Shown in pieces: positions 46,566-55,750 of a stretch of 64,000 bases of DNA. A model generated the notes under the pieces. That model ran no database searches, was not told the origin of the DNA, and saw nothing but the letters and a program-made list of their open reading frames with translations. The number at the start of each line of letters is the position of its first letter. Position 1 is the first letter of the stretch. This DNA is from JBASEY01 sp964404285 (GTDB taxonomy: Bacteria > CSSED10-310): the NCBI GenBank assembly GCA_964404285.1, contig CAYOJK010000004.1, forward strand, positions 62,001 through 126,000, in the 5' to 3' direction. The translations under genes and the position numbers were made by a program.

Positions 46566-47972
46566 TCAAGCAGCTTTCGCTGCAGAAGGTGGTTTTTTTA
46601 TTAAACTACGCATCATCTCCTTTCTCCCCGCTTTGATATGACCGACAGCCATGGCAAGCATGATGATCAATGCAAGGCTCATCCGAAGGCGCATCTTGCT
46701 CAAACCACGGATAAAGTGATGATCAAAACCATAACTGAGTGAGATACGGCTGTTCACACGTTCCACCGCTGTGCGCCGGGAGTATTCCCGTTGCCACTTG
46801 TAGCTCGATCGGGCGATCGGCGTAAATAATCGACGGTCCCGTGAGATCGGAATACGAATGCTTTTCATGAAATGAGGACACGCGGATTGACTATGACACG
46901 TCATACCCCAAGCCTTAACAGGACAAAGATATTTCAGCGATCGACGCTCTTTTTCATAGCCTTTGAAAGCCATCAGTTGATAAGCATGGGTCGCGGTGCA
47001 ATAGCAATAAATGTTTCCCCGATAATCATACAGGAGGGTATCAGCAGCATACTCATTCAGTTGACGAGTCACCGGCTGACCCGGTATCCGGGCGACTTCA
47101 TCACCTCCGCTTTTCCAGCAATTCCGAATATCAATAACCGGGCTGACTTGATACGCATCATATAAAACCTCAATCAGTTTATGATCATCCAATCCCCGAT
47201 CAGCAGTCAGAATCTGACGACGACTCCCAACCGTTGGATGATGCTCAATATGCTCCTCCAATAAGGGAATGACCTGTTTCCCTTCCCGGACAGATGCCCG
47301 AGTGACGCTAAAAGCCACAGGGAGTTCATGTGTGCTGTCCACTAACATATGCAGTTTATAGCCAAACCAGCTTTTGACTTTCGTCCAGATATTCCCTCTC
47401 TGATCAACGCCTTTATACTCATGTTTACCCTAGTTCGCATCCGTATCCCGACGCCCATCCAGTGACCCTTTCTTCGAGGGTTTTCCTGCCGAAGATATCG
47501 CCTTACCATCAAAAGCCAAACGCTCTCCCAGATCAGGAAGATAGCGACCAGCCTCCTCGACCAAATCATCAAATATTTGTTTAATATCCGCTTCAAAACG
47601 ACATAGGTTTTTCAAAAAATGTGAAAATGCCGGCGACGACGGCACCGCCTCTGAGCCACTGGCAGGGTCACATCCACAGATCATTCGAAGCTCTGCATTT
47701 CGCATCAGTTCGCGCCGTAAGGATTCAATAGACGGATGCTGAAAGACAATGCCCGCCATGATCATATTCCACATCATGCGTACGGGATAATCATTTCGAC
47801 CTTTTCCCCGAAACGCTTCCATTTTCTTCATCAGGATCTCATCCGGAAGGGTATCCAATACCAATTTCAAGCGATCGAGATCAGATTTGGAATTTATGTC
47901 TTGCCAATGGAATAAATAAGGTGTAAACTTTGCCATGGTGTTTCTCCTTCTAAACACTTGATAATAAAGCAT
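46566..47972 (-). pseudogene. DDE transposase (DUF772/IS4-IS5 type) interrupted by one amber stop
   Basis: One continuous reading frame of 469 codons is split only by a TAG at 47430-47432 (codon 181). The N-terminal part, residues 1-180, has the DUF772 pattern (YPVRMMWNMIMAGIVF, SIESLRREL, and FDGKAISSAG with the first catalytic Asp). The C-terminal part has LTADRGLDD (second Asp) and YSRRTAVERVNSR (the Y-R-E signature with the Glu). The sequence on both sides of the TAG lines up as a normal transposase (DTDAN, stop, GKHEYKGVDQRGNIW), so a single nonsense change is the simplest explanation. TAG is used as an ordinary stop by other genes here (for example 55733 and 60095). It lies between two copies of the Asp-box gene. 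Confidence 0.85.
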
Positions 47973-48410
47973 AAAACTGTTTTAAAATCAAGAGAGAAAC
48001 ACCTTTTTTTATTATGAAAAGGCTTCTGGGGTCAATTTTTCAGATCACCGTCATGATCCCTTTCCGAAAATCGAAGCTATCGTCCCTAAATCTATTGGCC
48101 ATATAACATAATAGTCTTTCTTTTCAAGATGTTACAAGTCGCAAAGTGTTGCGTTTTTCCACCCGGTAAACCCAGTGCCACAACGCATCCTGGGGGAAAA
48201 TTTTTCTAAGAGCTTATGTAAAGCTTGGATATTCAATATGTCAGGAACAGCCTAAATTGCTCAAGGAACGGGAGGGGAAGGGGTAAGGAGTGAATCACGA
48301 AGCGTTCATTTACTCCGCGGTTGTGTCCCACAAAATACAAACAAATCCTTTTGTGACCCGTCTTTTTGATTTTATGGGACGTAAGCAGCGTTGTTTCTAA
48401 TCTATGATCC
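47973..48410. other. gene-free stretch with possible second istB fragment
   Basis: About 440 bp without an intact gene. It begins with the upstream end of the insertion sequence (to about 48045). On the minus strand near 48120-48200 a frame reads VVALGLPGGKTQHFATCN, which resembles the Walker A region of an IstB-type ATPase with one residue missing from GxxxxGKT. It is too short to be sure. The rest, including a G-rich run near 48270-48285, has no recognised content. Confidence 0.3.
48025..48042. repeat. possible right terminal inverted repeat of the IS
   Basis: TCTGGGGTCAATTTTTCA is the partner of 46547-46564 in inverted orientation, with a shared core CAATTTTT. It lies about 50 bp upstream of the transposase start codon. 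Assignment is tentative. Confidence 0.35.
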
Positions 48411-49535
48411 TCAAAATACAGGACGCCCTTCCGCGATATTCAGTAATGCAGGATGGGCGAATACCGAAGCTTTACGGCCACGACTCTCTTCTAAAACTGT
48501 TAACATATTCTCTTTTTTCAACACACCAAGTATACGCTGTGCCGTTGATTTCGGAATACCTGTGTCACGGATAAAATCAGGGCTTTTAAATATGGGGTGT
48601 TCAAAAATCCAATCCAGAGCCTGGATAGTATATTGTGAACGAATAAGTTCGATAAAAACAGGTTTCATATTGTTGTACAACTCAAGAATTGCACCGGCTT
48701 TACGGAGATTTTCTTTTGCTTGTCGTTTCACCGCCGTTAAAAAGTAAACACACCAACCCGTCCAATCGTTATCACGTGAAACTGCGAGCAGTTTTTCATA
48801 GTAAACATCACGATCAGTCTCAAAGTAAGCGCTGATATAAAATACCGGCCATTGAATCAATTTCGCATGATACATAAAAATAGGAATAAGCATTCTACCC
48901 AGACGTCCATTACCGTCAAGGAATGGATGGAGAGCTTCAAATTCAGCATGCAGCAGCGCTAACTGAATCAATCTGTCTTTTGGTTCATCATGAATGAAAC
49001 GTTCCCAAATTGACATGGCGTCAGGCAATTTATCAGCCGATATAGGAATATAACGTGCTTTCTCAATGGTGCAACCATGAGGGCCAATCCAATTTTGGAT
49101 TTTTCTGTATTCACCGGGAGATCTGCTTTGACCACGCACACCTGATAGTAAAATTTTGTGAGTTTCTTGGATAAGGCGTTGTGACAAGGGCAGCGTTTGC
49201 AACATTGATTCTGCTGCCCGTAGGGCTTTCCGGTAATTTAAAATCTCCCAAATATCCGCTTCTTTAGGCGTAGGGGTTTTGCTTGTTTCATCTTTGGCTT
49301 CATATTGTAACACCTCGCCTATGGTAGCCTGGGTTCCTTCAATGCGTGACGAGAGCACAGCTTCCTGAGTAGTTAGAGGGCTTAGAAGGACTTGTGGATT
49401 GGGGATAGCGGAAAGTAAACCATCATACCTTGCCACTGCTGCATTAGCTTTTCCGATTAAAGTAACAAGGTCAGACCAGTTAAGCTTTGTCGGAGGAAAT
49501 TCTCCTGCATGATAGTGAACAGAGCTGGATATCAT
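48411..49535 (-). CDS. Fic-family AMP-transferase, self-inhibited
   Basis: A 374-residue Fic protein that would transfer AMP (or another nucleotide) to a protein hydroxyl. The core motif is H203-P-F-L-D-G-N-G-R-L-G-R214, complete and therefore probably active. The N-terminal inhibitory helix carries S62-S-R-I-E66-G67, matching (S/T)xxxE(G/N), so regulation is built in and no separate antitoxin is needed. Residues about 10-90 are the Fic_N domain, and the C-terminal 80 residues look like a winged helix (STAQRILGVLKKENML), suggesting DNA binding or autoregulation. The start has AAGGAAGG about 3 bp upstream. It sits in the mobile stretch between the two Asp-box copies, as accessory genes often do. 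The target is unknown. Confidence 0.93.
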   Translation of the reverse strand: MISSSVHYHAGEFPPTKLNWSDLVTLIGKANAAVARYDGLLSAIPNPQVLLSPLTTQEAVLSSRIEGTQATIGEVLQYEAKDETSKTPTPKEADIWEILNYRKALRAAESMLQTLPLSQRLIQETHKILLSGVRGQSRSPGEYRKIQNWIGPHGCTIEKARYIPISADKLPDAMSIWERFIHDEPKDRLIQLALLHAEFEALHPFLDGNGRLGRMLIPIFMYHAKLIQWPVFYISAYFETDRDVYYEKLLAVSRDNDWTGWCVYFLTAVKRQAKENLRKAGAILELYNNMKPVFIELIRSQYTIQALDWIFEHPIFKSPDFIRDTGIPKSTAQRILGVLKKENMLTVLEESRGRKASVFAHPALLNIAEGRPVF

Positions 49536-49975
49536 CGGCCTTCCTTGAGAGTTTCATGGTGTTTTTTCTTTCCAGGAGATATGAATCCTAAAAAGATAAC
49601 GTGCCAAAGCAAGGGTAAAACATCTGCCTTCTTATTACAAACCAGTAAAAGCGTATCATGACATATCAAGGATTACCACTTGTCCCCAAATTTGCTTTCA
49701 AAGAAAAGGTGGCGATTCGCGAACCGCCCGCTTCGCTTCCACAACACCGCTGGTCTTTCCCATTTTTATTAACCGCGAATGAACGCCAATAACATCCTGA
49801 TCCTCAATGAGACTTTGGTAATTCAAGCATCAGGTAACTTTTTTTCATCCACTGTCCCTCGGAAAAAAGAAAAAGTAAAAGTACAGATGTCTGTCCCCGG
49901 AAAACAACCCCCCTTCTCTATTCATGGAGAAGGGGCCGGGGGATGAGGTCTCTTCAGGTGCTGCCTCGGCAATAG
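49536..49975. other. gene-free stretch upstream of Fic and downstream of Asp-box copy B
   Basis: About 440 bp with no gene recognised on either strand. It presumably holds the Fic promoter (not resolved) and, at 49910-49935, a strong hairpin. Nothing else was seen. Confidence 0.5.
49910..49935. repeat. strong hairpin, REP/MITE-like, downstream of Asp-box copy B
   Basis: CCCCTTCTC (49910-49918) and GAGAAGGGG (49927-49935) form a perfect 9-bp stem with an 8-nt loop, flanked by GC-rich sequence (CCGGGGGATGAGG). Similar sequences are common interspersed repeats in other bacterial genomes. It could also terminate transcription of copy B, whose stop is 40 bp away. Confidence 0.4.
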
Positions 49976-52291
49976 TCACGGCTGCTCTCCTCTCGATTGA
50001 GTTGTTTGAAGTTCCGGCCAGCTCCAGCTGACCAAACCGTTTTTATCTATCGCTATCAGTGAATACGGTATATTGATGAACGGATCGTCGGCTTCGATTG
50101 GAATCGATAGGTGAAACAGGCCGTCATGAGCGGCCATATCACCATGAGCGCCGTCGTCATAGAGTCTAAGACCGGTCGCCACACCTTCATAGTGTATCTC
50201 CACCGTATCGATATCATCAGGGCCTTTCACATCAGTAGCCCAAGCATTGAAATGAAGCATCGACGTCTCTGCATCATAATGCGAACCGGCTGTCATAATT
50301 CTGGGGGGCATGTCTTCAACACGTGTCCAGATACCATCGACCTCAGATGGAAAGATGAGATGGGGAAACCAGTTCGGACCCATCACGGCAGTCGCTTCAT
50401 AATCAATAAGCCTAGTATTATAGGCTGCGAATCGCTTACAAAAATCCCAATTCTGACCCATGTCGGTACTTAATGCGAAACTGGAGCCGGTTACCCATAC
50501 CCAGTTCGGATTTCTAGCTGAAACTAAACAATTTTCCGATTGCAGGTTGATATCTTGTCGGACAAGTTCCCAATCCAAACCTTGATTCACTGACATGAGC
50601 AAGCGAGGACCATCACTTTCGAACAGAATCTCAGGTTCTGTATGGGTTACCGTCAGGTCTTGTAAATACATCGTCGGTATGCGTGACACTTCGACCCATG
50701 TCGTTCCGGCATCAGAGCTTCGGAGAAGCTTTACTTCGGATGTTCTCCAGTTGACGGTCCCTGCATACATGACCGATGAATCCAGTGGTTTAAATTGAAT
50801 GTGTCCAATCCGGACAGAGATGTTATGAGCATTGTACACTTCCGTCCAGGTTTGACCGGCATCGGCGCTTCGGATCATCACACCGTGCTGGCTGCCGCAC
50901 AACAGAATCGAGTCATCGTCCGGATGGACAGCAATCGAAGAAGGGTATTCGAAATCAGCAGGTGTCAAATCCTTCCAGTCCAATCCACCGTTCAGGCTTT
51001 GCAGAATCTTCTTATATGCGAGCCAATAAACACCTTGATCGTTATTCATGCAGAACGCAAAGCCCCAACCCCCGCTGTGCTCATTCTTGTAATTGGTGAA
51101 TTCCCATGTCTGACCGGCATCCAGTGAACGAAGGTTGTACCCATTTACTGTTTGAACATGCATTAACCCGTCCTTCACGGGGGATACGCCGATGCGATGA
51201 AGCGGAATTCCTGGAAACACCGATCCCGATTGTGCCCAGGTCGCTCCCCCGTCCCAAGTGAAATGCATGCCGCACCAGGTCTGATATCCGATGAATCGAT
51301 TTGTATCCGATGGATCTATAGCAACTCCGTCGTAAAGGTAATAAGCCCATCGGGAGGGAGCGGTCTGCCAGGTCGCTCCTCCATCACTGCTTCGCAGGAT
51401 ATTGCTCTCGTAGGCAGCCCCATAACCTTCGACCGTGACAAAGAGTTCCTCGGTCGTAGTCCCCGTCACATCAAAATCAATAATATAGCTGGCAAAGGCA
51501 TCGGTCAGTATCGACCAGGTAACCCCATTATCACTACTTTTCCATATGACGGAATCGTGAGATTTGATCAGATAGATCACGCCAGGAGTCTTGCCGAATT
51601 CGACAATTCGGATATATTCAAACTCAAATCCGAGCAGATTCCATGTTTCACCATCATCGACGCTCTCAAACAACCCTCGATCCTCTATCCTTGTGCCTTT
51701 GGTCGTTGCCAGAATTCGATTCTCATTAAAGGGATCCAATGCAAAACGATAAATTTGACGGTCTGTCACCAACTCCCAGGTTAATCCGGAATCCATGGAC
51801 CTGTGTAATAAACCTGACGTCCCGTAGACTTTATTCGGGTTGGCTTGACTGAATTTTAGCGGATTAATATAACCTTTATCGAACCGAGTCCAATCTATTC
51901 CTCCATTCTCTGATCTGAAAATTGAAGACATATCGGAAAAAAGGACTATAGATGAATTGACCTGCGAAACTGCAAGACTTTCCGGCCATCGCACATCAAA
52001 AGGAATCTGCAGAAAGTTCCACGTCTTCCCGTTATCCGTGCTCTTGTAAACCGGCACTGTATCATTTTCCAGCAGTGCATAGATGACATTCGGATCCGAA
52101 GGCGCATACACCACTTCCAGGACCTTGCCGCCATACGGCCCCAGACGCTGCCAACCCTGTGGCGCCTCGACAGGAGATGGTGCATCAGCCGCTTTAACAG
52201 ATCGATCATCGGTCAAATAAACCCCACTTAACAGACTTACAATCCATATTATAGCTAAAAACCTGCTGTTAAAATTATTTGTATATGGCAT
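49976..52291 (-). CDS. Asp-box (YCF48/sortilin-like) exoprotein, copy B
   Basis: A 771-residue exported protein, the duplicate of copy A at 43840-46149, with the same signal peptide, the same Asp-box propeller and the same choice-of-anchor-like C-terminal module. The first 537 residues or so look identical at the protein level. Residues about 538-661 are clearly different (MYLQDLTVTHTEPE against MYLNDLTISYTDPE; TGQNW-type repeats against TGNTW-type repeats), keeping the same length and Asp-box spacing. The last 15 residues also differ and are two longer (ending SRGEQP). Unlike copy A it is not followed by the giant exoprotein gene. The start at 52291 is set by AAAGGAAG 5 bp upstream, identical to copy A. 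Confidence 0.85.
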   Translation of the reverse strand: MPYTNNFNSRFLAIIWIVSLLSGVYLTDDRSVKAADAPSPVEAPQGWQRLGPYGGKVLEVVYAPSDPNVIYALLENDTVPVYKSTDNGKTWNFLQIPFDVRWPESLAVSQVNSSIVLFSDMSSIFRSENGGIDWTRFDKGYINPLKFSQANPNKVYGTSGLLHRSMDSGLTWELVTDRQIYRFALDPFNENRILATTKGTRIEDRGLFESVDDGETWNLLGFEFEYIRIVEFGKTPGVIYLIKSHDSVIWKSSDNGVTWSILTDAFASYIIDFDVTGTTTEELFVTVEGYGAAYESNILRSSDGGATWQTAPSRWAYYLYDGVAIDPSDTNRFIGYQTWCGMHFTWDGGATWAQSGSVFPGIPLHRIGVSPVKDGLMHVQTVNGYNLRSLDAGQTWEFTNYKNEHSGGWGFAFCMNNDQGVYWLAYKKILQSLNGGLDWKDLTPADFEYPSSIAVHPDDDSILLCGSQHGVMIRSADAGQTWTEVYNAHNISVRIGHIQFKPLDSSVMYAGTVNWRTSEVKLLRSSDAGTTWVEVSRIPTMYLQDLTVTHTEPEILFESDGPRLLMSVNQGLDWELVRQDINLQSENCLVSARNPNWVWVTGSSFALSTDMGQNWDFCKRFAAYNTRLIDYEATAVMGPNWFPHLIFPSEVDGIWTRVEDMPPRIMTAGSHYDAETSMLHFNAWATDVKGPDDIDTVEIHYEGVATGLRLYDDGAHGDMAAHDGLFHLSIPIEADDPFINIPYSLIAIDKNGLVSWSWPELQTTQSRGEQP

Positions 52292-52505
52292 TTTTCTTCC
52301 TTTCTCAATAGGCTTCCGGCTTCTGTATTCCAAGAACGACAGAATATTGGCTTATCACGCGGTTTCTGGTTTCTGGTTCCCTGTTGCTAGTCGTTGGAAA
52401 GAGCTTATTGTAAGATGAGTTTCAGGTCTAAGGCTCGTTCGTGATTCACAGTAATTGTGCCAAGTAAACCACAGATATTTTCTTTTGCCAAGACCTTGTA
52501 ATGAA
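50000..52505. repeat. 2.5-kb direct repeat, right copy
   Basis: Partner of 43858-46363 (offset 6142 bp throughout, so no net indel). It is identical on reading over about 50677-52390, diverged at about 50307-50677, and identical again from 50307 down to about 50030. Confidence 0.9.
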
Positions 52506-52925
52506 ACTCCATCTCCACACAACCTCTCCTTTAACCTCTTTGACTCATCTTTAACAGTATTCTGATGCCAGACATCACAGGACAGATCAGATCAGGATAC
52601 CATGATGCGATGCAGAACCGTGAGTTAGATCGCCCGTTCAATATCAAAGTCAAATTTCCGTCCTTTCAGCAGATACTTTAAAAAGGATTGAATGCCGGTT
52701 TCTTTCCAGAGCTTTCCAAAAACGAGATCCGGCCCATTAACAAAATGGTTGCATACGGGCACATCCAACATTATCTAATCAGCCTAAACCAATAAAAGTA
52801 CTTGGATGAACATCGATTATTGTTAAAAGGCAATGCTTTAAGGATTTATGAATAGCTAGCTTGTATCTAGTGCAGGTTTTACTCTAAACTGGGAGCGGCA
52901 ATAATGGATTGATGTGGGAGGAAAT
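52292..52925. other. gene-free stretch with repeat arm and IS relic
   Basis: About 630 bp. Positions 52292-52505 belong to the long repeat (promoter region of Asp-box copy B). 52540-52771 contains a transposase relic. 52772-52925 should include the promoter of nth, but no convincing pair of hexamers was found. Confidence 0.6.
52540..52771 (-). pseudogene. N-terminal relic of an IS1634-like transposase
   Basis: On the minus strand an ATG at 52769-52771 opens a frame reading MLDVPVCNHFVNGPDLVFG, then KLWKETGIQ, KFDFDIERAI, LTVLHRIMVS and SDLSCDVW. These match the typical N-terminus of IS1634-type transposases (GPxLVFGRLWEE, RAIFLTVLHRLMVSGSD). Two in-frame stops, after ERAI and after MVS, and the missing C-terminal two thirds show it is dead. 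Recognition is from family memory. Confidence 0.6.
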
Positions 52926-53576
52926 ATGGCGGAATCAAAGACTAAAAAGAAAAAAAGAATACTCCGGATTGTGACTCAGTTGATTGAAGATTATCCCAAC
53001 GCCAAGTCGGCATTAGATTATTCGAATCCTCTGCAGTGTCTGGTAGCAACTATATTGTCTGCGCAGTGTACCGATGCACGGGTAAATATGGTTACCCCGG
53101 CGCTATTCGAACGGTATAAGACAGCAACTGATTTTGCTGAGGCAAATCCGGAAGATCTAGAAGAAATGATTCGCTCCACCGGTTTTTTTCGGAACAAGAC
53201 TAAAAGCATTCGAAACGCATCCCGAGCGATCATCGAAGAGCATGGTGGGGTAGTGCCGGACACAATGGATGAGTTGTTGACGTTGGAAGGAGTGGGCCGA
53301 AAAACAGCGAACTGTGTGCTTGGTAATGCCTATAACCAGCCGGCGGTGATGGTGGACACTCACGTTAAAAGATTGTCTTGGCGTATGGAACTCACTGATA
53401 ATACCAATCCAGATCATATAGAGATGGATATAAAGGCTTTGTTGCCAGAAGCGTTATGGATGCCGGCATCACACGCATTGATTTATCACGGTAGAAATGT
53501 ATGTAAAGCCAGAAAGCCGGGTTGTGATAAATGCTCAGTTTCTGTCTGGTGTCCGAAACGATCTGTTAAACGCTGA
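52926..53576 (+). CDS. nth: endonuclease III (DNA glycosylase/AP lyase)
   Basis: A base-excision repair enzyme for oxidised pyrimidines. The helix-hairpin-helix LEGVGRKTA contains the catalytic Lys126, the catalytic Asp144 is in MVDTHVKR, and the 4Fe-4S cluster loop at the C-terminus is C193-x6-C200-x2-C203-x5-C209. The 216-residue length is normal, with a Lys-rich N-terminus. I preferred the ATG at 52926 because GGGAGG lies 4 bp before it; a GTG at 52914 would overlap the ribosome site. It is followed 18 bp later by ridA, and the pair is likely cotranscribed. Confidence 0.97.
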   Translation: MAESKTKKKKRILRIVTQLIEDYPNAKSALDYSNPLQCLVATILSAQCTDARVNMVTPALFERYKTATDFAEANPEDLEEMIRSTGFFRNKTKSIRNASRAIIEEHGGVVPDTMDELLTLEGVGRKTANCVLGNAYNQPAVMVDTHVKRLSWRMELTDNTNPDHIEMDIKALLPEALWMPASHALIYHGRNVCKARKPGCDKCSVSVWCPKRSVKR

Positions 53577-53594
53577 CTAACTAAAGGGGGAATA

Positions 53595-53978
53595 ATGATG
53601 AAACGATCTGTAATCAACACGAATAATGCTCCGGCTGCTGTCGGACCTTACTCCCAAGCTATTCGTGTCGGGGATTTGCTGTTTGTATCAGGGCAATTGC
53701 CGATAAATCCACAAACAGGTGAAATGGTGCCGGCAGATATTGAAAGCCAAACAAAACAGGTTTTGGCAAATCTCCAAGCAATATTGAATTCTCAAAATCT
53801 GACGGCGGATAATGTTGCTAAAGTGACCATATTTTTGACCAATATGTCAGATTTCGCTACAGTGAATGCATTATATGCTCAGATGTTTACCAAATATCCG
53901 CCGGCACGCGAATGTATTGCTGTAGCCGGGCTACCAAAAGGCGCTGATGTTGAGATATCACTGATAGCTGCTTTTTAA
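53595..53978 (+). CDS. ridA: RidA-type enamine/imine deaminase
   Basis: A small cytoplasmic trimeric protein (127 residues) of the RidA/YjgF/UK114 family that hydrolyses reactive enamines and imines such as those from threonine dehydratase. The family signatures are present: PAAVGPYSQAI at the start, FVSGQLPINPQTGE in the middle, and the C-terminal YPPARECIAVAGLPKGADVEIS with the conserved Arg that marks catalytically active RidA. Two adjacent ATGs are possible (53595 and 53598) after AAAGGGGG. It lies 18 bp after nth. Confidence 0.95.
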   Translation: MMKRSVINTNNAPAAVGPYSQAIRVGDLLFVSGQLPINPQTGEMVPADIESQTKQVLANLQAILNSQNLTADNVAKVTIFLTNMSDFATVNALYAQMFTKYPPARECIAVAGLPKGADVEISLIAAF

Positions 53979-54068
53979 CTGCGCCACTTCGTTTAAAAAC
54001 AATCGATCCAAGCAGTCTGTCGAAAGAATGACGGCTTGCGTACAAAACCCGTATAAAAAATAAATAAA

Positions 54069-55733
54069 ATGTTTATACCTACAACGAAAAAAGAATTGAT
54101 CGAGCTTGGCTGGAATACTCCGGATATCATCCTGATAACAGGTGATACCTATATTGACAGTCCCTGCATCGGCGTTGCTTTGATCGGTCAATATTTGATC
54201 AAAAAGGGTTTTTCTGTAGCGATAATCGCTCAGCCTTCTTTAAACAATGACAGCGATATACGACGTCTTGGTGAGCCGGGCTTGTTCTGGGGCGTTACTG
54301 CCGGAAGTATGGATTCCATGGTGGCCAATTATACAGCATCGCGAAAATTTCGGCGGCAGGACGATTTTACGCCTGGCGGCATCAATGTTCGACCTAATAG
54401 AGCTTCCATCGTATATGCCAACTTAATTCGCCGATATTTCAAGTTGACACGCCCTATAATATTAGGTGGTATCGAAGCAAGTCTGCGTCGAATTGCCCAT
54501 TACGACAACTTTGACAATGCTGTCAGAAGATCGCTGCTTTTTGATTCCAAAGCGGATGCTTTAGTCTATGGAATGGCGGAAAAGTCTGTCCTCGCTCTAG
54601 CTAATGCTCTCAAATTAAATTCCAACTGGAAATCGATCCCCGGCCTTTGCCGAATTGATAACAAAAAGCCGGATGGCTTTCTGGAATTGCCATCGTATGA
54701 AGAGGTTTCCCGCGACAAGCATGCCTTTATGAAAATGTCTAAAATGTTTCAGCAGTTAGCACAGAATAGCAAACAGGGTTTTGTTCAGAGACATGGTGAT
54801 AAATATTTAGTGCACAATCCGGCTTCAGAACCTATGACCCAGGCAGAACTCGATGACGTTTATGAGATGGAGTTCGAACACGATGTTCACCCTTATTATA
54901 AAACCGGCAAAGTACGGGCTTTGGATACCATACGTCAATCTATCACTGTTCACAGAGGATGCTTTGGACAATGTAGCTTTTGTGCGATCAGCGTACATCA
55001 AGGGCGCAGAATAATATCCAGAAGTCCGGAATCCATCGAGCGTGAAGTTAATTCATTGAGTCGTCGCCCTGGTTTTAACGGTATTATTTATGATGTAGGT
55101 GGTCCAACTGCAAACATGTTTGGTGTCACGTGTCGGAATAATTGGGTCTGTCATCGTCGACATTGTTTATTTCCATCACGTTGCCCTAACCTTGTTTTGG
55201 GTCATCAGCAACAGATAGATTTATTGGATCGGCTTCGAAAGCTTCCCAGGATAAAAAAAGTTTTCGTGTCATCAGGTATCCGACATGACCTGGTCATAGC
55301 AGACCAACAGTGGGGACGGCGCTATATCGAGCAATTGGTTCGATACCATGTTTCCGGTCAGATCAAACTTGCTCCGGAACACAGTGAACCACAGGTGTTG
55401 ACACTAATGAACAAACCATTGATCGATGACCTGTTGCGATTCAAAAGATTATTTGAAGATGCCTGCAGAAAAAATAAAAAACATTATTTTCTTACCTATT
55501 ATCTGATGGCAGCACACCCTGGCTGCACACCACAACACATGCGAAAATTAAACGCTTTTTTGATAAACACACTCAAACACATTCCCAAACAAGTTCAAGT
55601 GTTTACGCCAACACCGGCTACGCTATCAACGGCTATGTATCATTGCGAAACCGATTTAACCGGGAACGCATTATTCATCGAAAAATCAACAGAAACGATG
55701 TCGCGTCAAAAACTGATCATCAAGAAAAAATAG
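54069..55733 (+). CDS. YgiQ-family radical SAM protein (UPF0313)
   Basis: A 554-residue radical SAM protein of the YgiQ/UPF0313 family. The first 290 residues form the family's own cobalamin-domain-like region (SPCIGVALIGQYLIKKGF, ITLGGIEASLRRIAHYD-type block), then the 4Fe-4S cysteines C298, C302 and C305 in RGCFGQCSFCAIS. The later parts (ISSRSPESI-like, GIRHDLV, LAPEHSEP, YYLMAAHPGCT) are typical. Function in bacteria is not established. It is a little shorter than many relatives because the C-terminal extension after ATLSTAMYH is reduced. The stop is TAG. It starts 90 bp after ridA and is convergent with the ATP-grasp gene 18 bp away. Confidence 0.88.
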   Translation: MFIPTTKKELIELGWNTPDIILITGDTYIDSPCIGVALIGQYLIKKGFSVAIIAQPSLNNDSDIRRLGEPGLFWGVTAGSMDSMVANYTASRKFRRQDDFTPGGINVRPNRASIVYANLIRRYFKLTRPIILGGIEASLRRIAHYDNFDNAVRRSLLFDSKADALVYGMAEKSVLALANALKLNSNWKSIPGLCRIDNKKPDGFLELPSYEEVSRDKHAFMKMSKMFQQLAQNSKQGFVQRHGDKYLVHNPASEPMTQAELDDVYEMEFEHDVHPYYKTGKVRALDTIRQSITVHRGCFGQCSFCAISVHQGRRIISRSPESIEREVNSLSRRPGFNGIIYDVGGPTANMFGVTCRNNWVCHRRHCLFPSRCPNLVLGHQQQIDLLDRLRKLPRIKKVFVSSGIRHDLVIADQQWGRRYIEQLVRYHVSGQIKLAPEHSEPQVLTLMNKPLIDDLLRFKRLFEDACRKNKKHYFLTYYLMAAHPGCTPQHMRKLNAFLINTLKHIPKQVQVFTPTPATLSTAMYHCETDLTGNALFIEKSTETMSRQKLIIKKK

Positions 55734-55750
55734 CTCAGGAACTCCCGTTA

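Noticed and set aside
46359..46604. Small plus-strand frame beside the insertion sequence
   Set aside because: It overlaps the end of the repeat and the IS end, has no ribosome site and unconvincing composition.
47430..47432. Genome-wide recoding of TAG as an amino acid, suggested by the transposase amber
   Set aside because: TAG ends normal-length genes here (YgiQ gene at 55733, GT39-like gene at 60095), so TAG acts as a normal stop. A single mutation is simpler.
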